In this document: one piece after another, positions 1 to 7,120 of the stretch | How positions within the stretch are numbered: the first letter of the stretch is position 1 | Layout: every line of letters starts with the position of its first letter | DNA from: Bacteroidaceae bacterium | Lineage (GTDB): Bacteria > Bacteroidota > Bacteroidia > Bacteroidales > Bacteroidaceae | Length of the DNA: 8,654 bases | Assembly: GCA_900771425.1 (NCBI GenBank) | Contig: CAAGNV010000099.1 | Span: 1 to 8,654 of the forward strand | Reading direction: 5' to 3' | Made by a program: the position numbers and the translations under genes | The notes under the pieces: model-generated | What the model saw: the letters and a program-made list of their open reading frames with translations, nothing else | The model's database searches: none | What the model was told of the DNA's origin: nothing

Positions 1-225
1 CGTTTCAACCCAAGGAAAAGGACTCAGGCTCCTCATTGCCTGTTGTTCTGCCTGCGGAATGAACGCTGGTATTGACTAAGAAACGAACATCGCTGGTCTG
101 AAAAGCGGTAGTACTATACATTGATGAAAAGATGAACGATTTCATCATGCCAAGACCAACCGCGGTGCTTATACTTTCACGACACATAGCTGTAATAAAG
201 TTCGAGAATGTCAATTAGTGTCACT
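1..225. other. Left-edge stretch with no assignable gene
   Basis: No gene can be supported here. The three forward frames entering from the left edge stop at 60-62, 73-75 and 77-79. Their short translations match nothing I recognise, so I cannot say whether one is the 3' end of an upstream gene such as tig, which often precedes clpP in Bacteroidales. On the minus strand a 69-codon frame (5-214) needs a TTG start and has no recognisable motif. The stretch contains a direct repeat CGCTGGT (64-70 and 91-97), the palindromes TAGTACTA (109-116) and ACCGCGGT (159-166), and a hairpin at 122-147. It is most simply an upstream regulatory or intergenic region. Confidence 0.4.
122..147. repeat. Short inverted repeat (hairpin)
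   Basis: TGATGAAA (122-129) is the exact reverse complement of TTTCATCA (140-147), giving an 8-bp stem with a 10-nt loop. An alternative nested pairing, GATGAA (131-136) with TTCATC (141-146), closes a 4-nt loop. The two structures are mutually exclusive. There is no T-run on either side, so this is not a typical intrinsic terminator. Its role is unknown. Confidence 0.35.
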
Positions 226-227
226 AA
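215..227. repeat. 13-bp palindrome upstream of clpP promoter
   Basis: TTAGTG and CACTAA flank a single T and form a perfect odd palindrome. It lies about 35 bp upstream of the -33 element of the clpP promoter and runs into the A-tract region. Its size and symmetry suit a dimeric regulator's operator, but nothing in the window identifies a binding protein, and a chance occurrence is possible. Confidence 0.25.
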
Positions 228-260
228 AAAGCACAAAAAAAGCAAAAAAAAGCATCAAAA
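226..260. promoter_or_regulatory. Phased A-tracts, probable curved DNA / UP-like element
   Basis: Four A-tracts (226-230, 235-241, 244-251, 257-260) have centres about 10, 9.5 and 11 bp apart, close to one helical turn. They end directly before the -33 TTTG element of the clpP promoter. A-tracts repeated in phase with the helix are known to bend DNA, and A-rich DNA just upstream of a promoter can act as an UP element. A role in boosting clpP transcription is an inference. Confidence 0.45.
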
Positions 261-262
261 TA

Positions 263-293
263 TTTGGTAGATGAGAAATAATGTATAACTTTG
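263..293 (+). promoter_or_regulatory. Bacteroidetes-type promoter of clpP
   Basis: TTTG (263-266) is followed after exactly 19 nt by TAACTTTG (286-293). This matches the -33/-7 consensus used by the primary sigma factor of Bacteroidetes (TTTG, about 19-21 nt, TAnnTTTG). The transcript should begin near 299-301, giving clpP a leader of about 32 nt. No similar match was found before clpX, recQ or the GH2 gene, which suggests this promoter serves several downstream genes. Confidence 0.7.
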
Positions 294-332
294 CGTAACA
301 AATGAAAAAACGCGGACATATAACTATAAATT

Positions 333-1013
333 ATGAATATGACTAATACATTCGAAGATTTCAGAAAGTATGCAACAAAGCATGCAGGCATCAACAGCCA
401 AGTATTTGACGACGTAATCAAGGCACAAAACGGTTATCTTAACCCATACATATTGGAGGAGCGTCAACTCAACGTAACCCAGCTCGACGTATTCTCACGA
501 CTCATGATGGACCGAATCATCTTCCTCGGTACCGAAATAAACGACTATACAGCCAACGTGCTTCAGGCACAGATGCTGTACCTCGACTCTGTCGATAACG
601 GTAAGGACATCAGTGTATATGTAAACTCACCTGGTGGCAGTGTATATGCAGGTCTTGGCATCTATGACACAATGCAGTTCATCACAAGCGACGTACAGAC
701 AATCTGCACCGGCATGGCAGCGTCAATGGCAGCCGTACTCCTCGTAGCAGGCAAGGAAGGCAAGCGCAGTGCCCTGCCCCATTCCCGCATTATGATTCAT
801 CAGCCAATGGGCGGTGCACAAGGTCAAGCAAGCGACATTGAAATCACTGCACGCGAGATTCAGAAACTCAAAAAAGAATTATACACAATCATATCAGACC
901 ATTCACATCAGCCATTCGACAAAGTATGGGCTGACAGTGACCGCGACTACTGGATGACAGCAGAAGAAGCAAAGGAATATGGAATGATTGACAAGGTAAT
1001 GGTTCGCAAATAA
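333..1013 (+). CDS. clpP: ATP-dependent Clp protease proteolytic subunit ClpP
   Basis: This is the serine peptidase subunit of the cytoplasmic ClpXP/ClpAP machine. ClpP forms a barrel of two heptameric rings and cuts unfolded proteins fed in by an AAA+ partner. The 226-residue product carries the full catalytic triad: Ser131 in GMAASMAA, His156 in RIMIHQP and Asp205 in DRDYWM. Their spacing equals that of E. coli Ser111-His136-Asp185. The oligomer-forming NSPGGSV segment (98-104) is present. Relative to E. coli the N-terminus is about 20 residues longer, so some 35 residues precede the likely mature N-terminus near LNPYILEERQ. The ATG at 333 is used here; an in-frame ATG at 339 would remove two residues. 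No Shine-Dalgarno is seen, only an AT-rich leader as usual in Bacteroidetes. clpX follows 53 nt downstream, its functional partner. Confidence 0.97.
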   Translation: MNMTNTFEDFRKYATKHAGINSQVFDDVIKAQNGYLNPYILEERQLNVTQLDVFSRLMMDRIIFLGTEINDYTANVLQAQMLYLDSVDNGKDISVYVNSPGGSVYAGLGIYDTMQFITSDVQTICTGMAASMAAVLLVAGKEGKRSALPHSRIMIHQPMGGAQGQASDIEITAREIQKLKKELYTIISDHSHQPFDKVWADSDRDYWMTAEEAKEYGMIDKVMVRK

Positions 1014-1036
1014 GCATATACAATGCAAAAGGACAC

Positions 1037-1053
1037 CTTAATTATATATTAAG
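1037..1053. repeat. AT-rich inverted repeat between clpP and clpX
   Basis: CTTAAT (1037-1042) and ATTAAG (1048-1053) form a 6-bp stem around a TATAT loop, ending 13 nt before the clpX start. The stem has a single G-C pair and no T-run follows, so it is unlikely to stop transcription. It may affect message processing or clpX translation, or have no function. Confidence 0.3.
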
Positions 1054-1066
1054 ACAAAAGAACGAA

Positions 1067-2296
1067 ATGAGAGAGACAAAGAGATGCTCATTCTGCGGAC
1101 GCTCTGCCAAGGAGGTAAACTTGCTCATTACCGGACTCAACGGTTTCATCTGCGACGACTGTGCACAGGAAGCATATAAAGTAGTCAAGGCGAACAGCAA
1201 ATCTACCGTTGAATACAAAGGGCTTAACGACTTACCTACTCCACGTGAAATAAAAGAATACCTCGACCAGTACGTCATTGGTCAGGACGACGCAAAGATA
1301 GCGATGTCAGTCGCAGTCTATAACCACTACAAGCGACTTAACTATGAAGACGGGCGTGACGAGAAGAACGACGTTGAGATTGAGAAATCCAATATCATAA
1401 TGGTCGGCAGTACTGGTACAGGTAAGACTCTGCTGGCCCGTACCATCGCAAAGATGCTGCTCGTACCATTTACAATCGTTGACGCAACCGTGCTTACAGA
1501 AGCCGGTTATGTAGGCGAAGACGTCGAAAGCATTCTTTCACGTCTGCTTCAGGAATGCAACTACGACGTCAAACAAGCAGAACGAGGCATTGTATTCATC
1601 GACGAAATAGACAAAATAGCGCGGAAAAGCGACAATCCATCAATCACGCGCGACGTCAGCGGTGAAGGTGTACAGCAAGGATTACTGAAACTGCTTGAAG
1701 GTTCAGTGGTAAACGTGCCACCTTACGGAGGACGCAAGCATCCTGAACAGGAATTCCTGCATGTCAACACAAAGAACATATTGTTTATCTGCGGAGGAGC
1801 ATTCGACGGAATCGAACGCCGTATAGCACAACGACTTAATACACACGTCGTTGGTTTCGATTCAATCGAGAACACAGCCAAAGTAGATAAGAGCAATCTC
1901 ATGCAGTACATAGCGCCGATGGATCTTAAGGCATTCGGTCTCATCCCTGAGATTATAGGTCGATTGCCTATATTGACACATCTCAAGCCACTCGACCGCG
2001 ATGCATTACGCAATATTCTTACCGAGCCAAAGAACTCTGTAATAAAGCAATATATTCGTTTGTTTGAACTCGATGGAATAAAACTGAAGTTTGCTCCAGA
2101 GGTGCTCGACTACATCGTTGACAAAGCAATCGAATTTAATGTCGGTGCCCGTGGATTGCGTTCCATCGTCGAAACAATCATGATGAAAAAAATGTTCGAA
2201 GCACCATCCGAAAAACTAAAAACACTCACTATCACACTCGACTATGCACATCAGCAAGTCGATCAGTCAGCAGGTGTCATTGCCAATGCACAATAA
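1067..2296 (+). CDS. clpX: ATP-dependent Clp protease ATP-binding subunit ClpX
   Basis: ClpX is the hexameric AAA+ unfoldase that recognises tagged substrates, unfolds them and threads them into ClpP. The 409-residue product is full length. It has the N-terminal zinc-binding domain with four cysteines (C7, C10, C29, C32), Walker A GSTGTGKT (114-121), the GYVG pore loop (147-150), Walker B with IVFIDEID (175-182) and the RKH loop (223-225). The ClpP-docking tripeptide, IGF in E. coli, reads VGF here (262-264), a conservative change. The conserved FGLIPEIIGRLP segment and the sensor-2 GARGLRS motif near the C-terminus are intact. The ATG at 1067 places the first zinc cysteine at residue 7, the usual distance. 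The gene lies 53 nt after clpP and 67 nt before recQ in the same direction, and probably shares the clpP transcript. Confidence 0.97.
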   Translation: MRETKRCSFCGRSAKEVNLLITGLNGFICDDCAQEAYKVVKANSKSTVEYKGLNDLPTPREIKEYLDQYVIGQDDAKIAMSVAVYNHYKRLNYEDGRDEKNDVEIEKSNIIMVGSTGTGKTLLARTIAKMLLVPFTIVDATVLTEAGYVGEDVESILSRLLQECNYDVKQAERGIVFIDEIDKIARKSDNPSITRDVSGEGVQQGLLKLLEGSVVNVPPYGGRKHPEQEFLHVNTKNILFICGGAFDGIERRIAQRLNTHVVGFDSIENTAKVDKSNLMQYIAPMDLKAFGLIPEIIGRLPILTHLKPLDRDALRNILTEPKNSVIKQYIRLFELDGIKLKFAPEVLDYIVDKAIEFNVGARGLRSIVETIMMKKMFEAPSEKLKTLTITLDYAHQQVDQSAGVIANAQ

Positions 2297-2363
2297 GACA
2301 ATGCCCACCATACCAAGGCAGCAGTACAACAAAAGCAAAATCAAATAAATCAAACTCTAAATC

Positions 2364-4538
2364 ATGAAGAAGAACAAGATGACACTCCAGGAATCACTCA
2401 AGTATTACTTCGGGTTCGACACATTCAAAGGTGACCAAGAAGCTATCATTAAGAACCTTCTTGACAAAAAAGACACCTTTGTACTTATGCCTACTGGAGG
2501 AGGCAAATCATTATGCTATCAATTGCCTGCATTGCTGATGGAAGGCACTGCCATCGTCATCTCACCACTCATCGCATTGATGAAGAACCAAGTTGACGCT
2601 ATCAAGCACATCAGCGAAAACGATAACGTCGCACACTTCATCAACTCTTCACTCAACAAGGCAAGCGTAACGCAGGTAAAGGAAGACATCATATCCGGAC
2701 AGACCAAATTGCTATATGTTGCTCCAGAGTCACTTACAAAACAAGAATATGTTGATTTTCTCCGTTCAGTCGAGATATCATTCTTCGCCATCGACGAAGC
2801 TCATTGCATCTCTGAATGGGGCCACGACTTCCGCCCTGAATACCGACGCATCAGGCCTATCATCGACGACATTGGCAAAGCACCAATCATAGCACTGACT
2901 GCTACAGCTACCGACAAAGTACGTATCGACATAAAGAAGAACCTCGGGATGCCTGACGCTACTGAATTCAAGGCATCGTTCAACAGACCTAACCTCTATT
3001 ACGAAGTACGACAAAAGACAAAAGACATTGACAAGGACATCGTCAAGTTCATCAAGTCTAATCCAGGTAAGAGCGGTATAATCTATTGTCTCAGCCGTAA
3101 AAAAGTAGAAGACCTTGCCAAGATACTGACCGAGAACGACATAAAGGCTGCAGCATATCATGCAGGAATGGAAAGCAACGTAAGAAGCGCCACACAGGAC
3201 GATTTCATCATGGAGCGTATCGACGTCATCGTTGCTACCATTGCATTCGGCATGGGTATCGACAAGCCAGACGTCCGATTCGTCATTCACTACGACATTC
3301 CAAAGAGCCTTGAAGGATATTATCAAGAGACAGGACGTGCCGGCAGAGACGGTGGTGAAGGCAAATGTATCGCATTCTATACTCACAAAGACATCCAGAA
3401 ACTTGAGAAGTTCATGGAAGGCAAACGGATAGCAGAGCAGGAAATCGGTCAACAACTTCTGAAAGAAACTGCAAACTACTGCGAATCGTCTGTATGCCGA
3501 CGCAAACTGCTGCTGCATTATTTCGGAGAAGAATATGATGAGAGCAACTGCTGCAACTGCGACAACTGCCGACAGCCAAAGGAAAAGACTGAAGCTACTG
3601 CAGAATTACAGTTAGCACTCAAGACTATTTCCGAAATAAAGGAGAACTTCAAGATTGAATATGTCATTGACCTCTTGACAGGAAAGGACACAGAAGAAAT
3701 CATAAACCACAAGCACGACCAATTGCCATACTTCGGCGAAGGAAGCAACCACAAGCCAGCATTTTGGAGTGCGGTGCTTAACCAGGCTATGCTTGAAGGA
3801 TACCTGCGAAAAGACGTTGACAACTACGGTCTGCTAAAGATAACAGAGGCAGGACATAAATACATTAAGAGAAAGAAGAAATTCCTTATCGTCGAAGATA
3901 ACGAATTTAAGGACGTGATTGTTGATGACATACCAGAGATCAGTGCAAGCGACGAGACATTGCACAAGATGCTGCTTGACCTTAGAAAACAGTTATCTAA
4001 GAAATACGATGTCCCACCATACGTAATATTCCAGGAGCCATCAATCGATGCAATGACTACCTTCTACCCTATCACATTGGAAGAACTCCAAAACATTCCA
4101 GGCGTAGGAGCAGGCAAAGCACGCCGATACGGCAAGCCTTTCATCGAACTCATTCAGAAACATGTCATAGAAAACGACATTGAACGTCCTACAGACATGA
4201 GAGTGAGGACTGTTGCCAATAAATCTCAGCAAAAGGTAAATATCATAAAAAGTATTGACCTAGACAAATCGTTGTACGACATCGCAATTGCATTGGGCAT
4301 TGAGTTCGACAAACTTATCGAAGACATCGAGACGATTGTATATAGCGGAACAAAACTCAACATCGACTATTTCATTGAAGAAGAAATAGACGAAGACAAG
4401 GTTGACGAAATATATGATTACTTCCTTGACTCCGATACCGACGACATCGAAACTGCAATGGAGAACCTCAGCGACGACATCTCGGAGGAAGAAGTACGAT
4501 TGGTCAGAGTCAAGTTCATGTCAGACCTTGCGAACTAA
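2364..4538 (+). CDS. recQ: ATP-dependent DNA helicase RecQ
   Basis: RecQ is a superfamily 2 helicase that unwinds DNA 3'-5' in recombinational repair and at stalled forks. Over 724 residues the order is: motif 0 FGFDTFKGDQ (16-25), Walker A MPTGGGKS (42-49), the DEAH box (144-147) with the aromatic loop CISEWGHDFRPEY, ALTATAT motif III, YCLSRKKVE motif IV, and motif V/VI ending ETGRAGRDG (322-330). A zinc site follows, with C378, C396, C399 and C402 in the spacing of E. coli C380/C397/C400/C403. Then come a winged-helix (RQC) region, an HRDC domain (about 532-602) with the NIPGVGAGKARRYG helix-hairpin-helix, and a tail absent from the 609-residue E. coli protein. Within the tail a helix-turn-helix-like segment is followed by a very acidic end: 22 of the last 58 residues are D or E. 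An in-frame ATG lies five codons into the gene. Probable co-transcription with clpPX is inferred from the short gap. Confidence 0.96.
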   Translation: MKKNKMTLQESLKYYFGFDTFKGDQEAIIKNLLDKKDTFVLMPTGGGKSLCYQLPALLMEGTAIVISPLIALMKNQVDAIKHISENDNVAHFINSSLNKASVTQVKEDIISGQTKLLYVAPESLTKQEYVDFLRSVEISFFAIDEAHCISEWGHDFRPEYRRIRPIIDDIGKAPIIALTATATDKVRIDIKKNLGMPDATEFKASFNRPNLYYEVRQKTKDIDKDIVKFIKSNPGKSGIIYCLSRKKVEDLAKILTENDIKAAAYHAGMESNVRSATQDDFIMERIDVIVATIAFGMGIDKPDVRFVIHYDIPKSLEGYYQETGRAGRDGGEGKCIAFYTHKDIQKLEKFMEGKRIAEQEIGQQLLKETANYCESSVCRRKLLLHYFGEEYDESNCCNCDNCRQPKEKTEATAELQLALKTISEIKENFKIEYVIDLLTGKDTEEIINHKHDQLPYFGEGSNHKPAFWSAVLNQAMLEGYLRKDVDNYGLLKITEAGHKYIKRKKKFLIVEDNEFKDVIVDDIPEISASDETLHKMLLDLRKQLSKKYDVPPYVIFQEPSIDAMTTFYPITLEELQNIPGVGAGKARRYGKPFIELIQKHVIENDIERPTDMRVRTVANKSQQKVNIIKSIDLDKSLYDIAIALGIEFDKLIEDIETIVYSGTKLNIDYFIEEEIDEDKVDEIYDYFLDSDTDDIETAMENLSDDISEEEVRLVRVKFMSDLAN

Positions 4539-4605
4539 CGCATAGTAAATTATCAAGGCGGGCATCAAGTCCAAGTTCGTCATACATATAATCAAACCGT
4601 TAGCT

Positions 4606-6783
4606 ATGAAACAGAAAATCAACACCATCGTCGCAATCGTGTTGATGTTATTTGTGTGTCACAACTTAAACGCACAGGTATCATTCGGCGAGACAGAACT
4701 ATTCAACGAATGTTGGCAATTTAAACTTGAAGAAGCCAACGAGCATCTCAGTGTCCAAACGGCAAGTACAAAATCCGGCAACAGCATCGGGTGGCGGACA
4801 ATCGCTTTACCTCACGATTGGTCGATTGAAGGCACTCCGTCGCCTGACCTTGCATCATGTACAGGCTACTTGCCCGGAGGTATCGGTTGGTACAGAAAAA
4901 CATTTACCTTATCAAGCACACAATCAAAGCATTTCATTTATTTCGAAGGAGTTTACAATCGCAGCGAAGTATATCTGAACGGGCACTTGCTTGGCAAGCG
5001 TCCGAATGGTTATATTTCGTTTATGTATGACCTTACCCCATACTTAGTCAAAGGTCCGAACGAAATCATCGTCAAGGTTGATCACAGTCGTAACGCAGAC
5101 TCACGATGGTACACAGGTTCGGGCATTTACCGCAATGTATGGATGATTCATAGCGGGGAAACTCATTTCAAGCAATGGGGAGTAAGCTATACAGCTGAAG
5201 TCAAGAACGGCAAGGCTATCGTTCATGTTAATGCCGACGTAGAAAATCCTAATAAAAAGCAATTGACCATTCGTGCAAGTCTGGACAACGCGCCAGACAA
5301 CAAAAGGCTATTGAACCAATTCAGTTGCCCTATTTCTGAACTCGCATACAATTCATTAGTTGTTGAAAATCCAAAGCTGTGGGATATTGATTCCCCTAAC
5401 TTATACAAGCTTAGGGTTCAGTTACTTGACGGTAACGATATTATCGATACGACCAGCATTAATATAGGCATACGTACTCTCGAGTTCAATCCAGACAACG
5501 GGTTCAAGTTGAACGGCAAGTCCATCAAGGTCAAAGGAGTATGTCTGCATCACGATGCAGGCGTACTTGGTGCGGCCGTTCCTCGCGAAGTATGGCACCG
5601 CAGGCTTCTCAAAGTGAAGGAATTGGGTGCAAATGCCATCAGAATGAGTCATAATCCACAAGCCCCCGATGTCTATGATCTGTGCGACCAGCTCGGTCTT
5701 CTCGTCATGGATGAAGCATCGGACGAATGGGAATTTCCAAAGCGCAAATGGGTTAAGGGTTGGAACAAAGGCGAACCAAGTTACGACGGTACTTACGACT
5801 TCTTCGAGGAATGGATTGACCGTGACATCGCCGACATGGTTATGCGTGACCGCAACCACCCTTGCGTATTCCTTTGGAGCATCGGCAACGAAGTGGATTA
5901 CCCTAACGACCCTTACTCGCATCCGATATTAGATGGTGACGGAGCGGCTATCAGCCAACCTATGTTTGGCGGATATAAGCCAGATGCACCAAACGCAGAA
6001 CGCATTGGCAAGATTGCCAAACGATTGTCAGCCATCGTACGTTCTATCGACACGTCACGTCCTGTTACCGGAGCATTGGCAGGCGTCGTCATGAGCAACC
6101 AGACTGAATATCCTGAAGCCGTGGATGTTGTCGGATATAACTACACAGAAGACCGATACATCACAGACCACAAGCAATACCCTAAGCGCATCATATTCGG
6201 CAGTGAGACACATGCCGACATGAAGGCATGGCAAGCCGTACGTGACAACGAGCACATATTCGGGCATTTCGTTTGGACAGGGTTCGACTATCTCGGCGAG
6301 TCAGGTACATGGCCATCAAGAGGATTGGGGACTGGTCTTATCGACTTTACTGGTACATTAAAGCCAAACGGCAAGTTCTACCAAGCACTTTGGAGCGGCT
6401 ACACTACCCAAGTGATGAATATGGGACGACGCAATATGCGCGGAATGATGCCGCGACAAGGAGCAGTCAATCAGCCAACAGCAATTAAAGCTTATACCGA
6501 TTTCGAAGGAAAGGAAATCGTTCAATTAATAATCGAACTTGTTGATGACCAAGGCAACAGGGCAGAACGAGCACGTAACAACGTAACGGTAGAAGTAAAG
6601 GAAGGCGGAACATTGCTCGGACTTGAAACTGGCAGCAACAACGACATGAGCCGTCCACAGGCAAACAGCCGTAATGCCAATCAAGGCAAACTTCTGGCTT
6701 ATGTCAAAAGAAACAAGGTCGGGACACCTGTCACAATCGTCGTTCATGCAGAAGGTTTATCGGACTTTGTCATAACCAAATAA
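4606..6783 (+). CDS. Secreted GH2 beta-glycosidase (beta-galactosidase-like)
   Basis: This is a retaining exo-beta-glycosidase of family GH2, expected to release terminal beta-linked sugars outside the cytoplasm. Residues 1-23 form a Sec signal peptide (KQK, then a hydrophobic IVAIVLMLFV core) with likely cleavage at LNA|Q. Next come a jelly-roll sugar-binding domain (about 35-185, with LPHDWSIEG and GGIGWYRKTF), an Ig-like domain (about 186-290) and the TIM barrel (about 291-600). The barrel holds the acid/base Glu429 in SIGNEV and the nucleophile Glu534 in FGSETHA. A C-terminal Ig-like domain contains LGLETGSNND. The DUF4982-type domain common in larger Bacteroidetes relatives seems missing; in its place is a Met/Arg-rich linker (604-618). 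Sugar specificity, galactose or another beta-hexoside, cannot be settled. There are no SusC/D or other glycan genes nearby, so it is not in a visible polysaccharide-utilisation locus. No promoter was found in the 67-nt gap after recQ. Confidence 0.92.
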   Translation: MKQKINTIVAIVLMLFVCHNLNAQVSFGETELFNECWQFKLEEANEHLSVQTASTKSGNSIGWRTIALPHDWSIEGTPSPDLASCTGYLPGGIGWYRKTFTLSSTQSKHFIYFEGVYNRSEVYLNGHLLGKRPNGYISFMYDLTPYLVKGPNEIIVKVDHSRNADSRWYTGSGIYRNVWMIHSGETHFKQWGVSYTAEVKNGKAIVHVNADVENPNKKQLTIRASLDNAPDNKRLLNQFSCPISELAYNSLVVENPKLWDIDSPNLYKLRVQLLDGNDIIDTTSINIGIRTLEFNPDNGFKLNGKSIKVKGVCLHHDAGVLGAAVPREVWHRRLLKVKELGANAIRMSHNPQAPDVYDLCDQLGLLVMDEASDEWEFPKRKWVKGWNKGEPSYDGTYDFFEEWIDRDIADMVMRDRNHPCVFLWSIGNEVDYPNDPYSHPILDGDGAAISQPMFGGYKPDAPNAERIGKIAKRLSAIVRSIDTSRPVTGALAGVVMSNQTEYPEAVDVVGYNYTEDRYITDHKQYPKRIIFGSETHADMKAWQAVRDNEHIFGHFVWTGFDYLGESGTWPSRGLGTGLIDFTGTLKPNGKFYQALWSGYTTQVMNMGRRNMRGMMPRQGAVNQPTAIKAYTDFEGKEIVQLIIELVDDQGNRAERARNNVTVEVKEGGTLLGLETGSNNDMSRPQANSRNANQGKLLAYVKRNKVGTPVTIVVHAEGLSDFVITK

Positions 6784-6893
6784 TTGAGCAATATCCATTT
6801 CTTATCATGCTGTAAGACATTGCAATCGCTCACCTGTCCATCATTTGACATGAACAGATAGCAGCATTCATTTAAACATACAATTCATATAAT

Positions 6894-6954
6894 ACTGCCG
6901 CGACGCAGTTTATTACTACCACGACGTGGTAGTAATAAACACCGACGTGGCAGT
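6894..6954. repeat. 61-bp imperfect palindrome centred on A6924
   Basis: The inner 33 bp (6908-6940) is a perfect palindrome: GTTTATTACTACCAC, then GAC, then the exact reverse complement. The symmetry continues outward around the same centre to ACTGCC (6894-6899) and GGCAGT (6949-6954). Of 30 pairs across the 61 bp, 26 are complementary; the exceptions are 6900/6948 (a G-U wobble in RNA), 6903/6945, 6906/6942 and 6907/6941. In RNA this makes a long hairpin that could end or protect the 3' end of the GH2 transcript, although no T-run follows. As DNA it could be a cruciform, a large operator or a REP-like mobile repeat. Confidence 0.85.
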
Positions 6955-7009
6955 TTACTATTGCGTCGGTGCAGTAAGAAGATACATGGATGTTATGGTT
7001 TATTGCGTC
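6894..7009. repeat. 21-bp phased array of CGACG/CGTCG cores
   Basis: CGACG occurs at 6901, 6922 and 6943, and its complement CGTCG at 6964: each step is exactly 21 bp, two turns of B-DNA. Two steps further on, at 7006, CGTC recurs, and TATTGCGTC is repeated at 6959-6967 and 7001-7009, 42 bp apart. The cores are separated by AT-rich 16-nt pieces that resemble each other or their reverse complement (TTTATTACTACCA, TGGTAGTAATAAA, GCAGTTTACTATTG). A second stem, CACCGACG (6940-6947) with CGTCGGTG (6964-6971), competes with the central palindrome. This may be an intergenic repeat family of the genome or a binding array for a protein touching one face of the helix. The function is not known to me. 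Confidence 0.75.
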
Positions 7010-7120
7010 ACATCTCCACGATTTAATCAACAGATGTGCCGAATAAGCCTTCTACGAATCCTCTGTACTCAGATTATCGATGAAAACATATTCATTTTTC
7101 ACTGAAATCAGCCAGAAGTC

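Noticed and set aside
5..214. 69-codon minus-strand frame near the left edge
   Set aside because: It needs a TTG start (first ATG ten codons later), has no promoter or familiar motif, and its Ser/Phe-rich translation looks random.
2297..2363. Terminator or separate promoter between clpX and recQ
   Set aside because: No stem with a T-run and no TAnnTTTG element is visible in these 67 nt, so read-through is the simpler view.
2778..3518. 246-codon open frame on the minus strand
   Set aside because: It lies wholly antisense to the intact recQ helicase core. Its translation has no recognisable domain and an odd Cys/Val/Phe-rich composition typical of a shadow frame.
5422..5922. 166-codon open frame on the minus strand
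   Set aside because: It is antisense to the GH2 catalytic barrel, and the real gene on the other strand keeps all family motifs. No promoter or domain supports it.
6908..6940. Classical intrinsic terminator after the GH2 gene
   Set aside because: The stem is strong, but neither side carries a T-run in the needed place, and the hairpin begins 124 nt after the stop codon. It may still affect the RNA end, so it is listed as a repeat.
6894..6954. Insertion sequence or MITE with target duplication
   Set aside because: No transposase frame is present and I could find no clear flanking direct repeat of target-site type. A REP-like repeat remains possible.
6894..7009. CRISPR array
   Set aside because: The 21-bp spacing is too short for repeat plus spacer, the intervening pieces are related to each other and alternate in orientation, and no cas gene is present.
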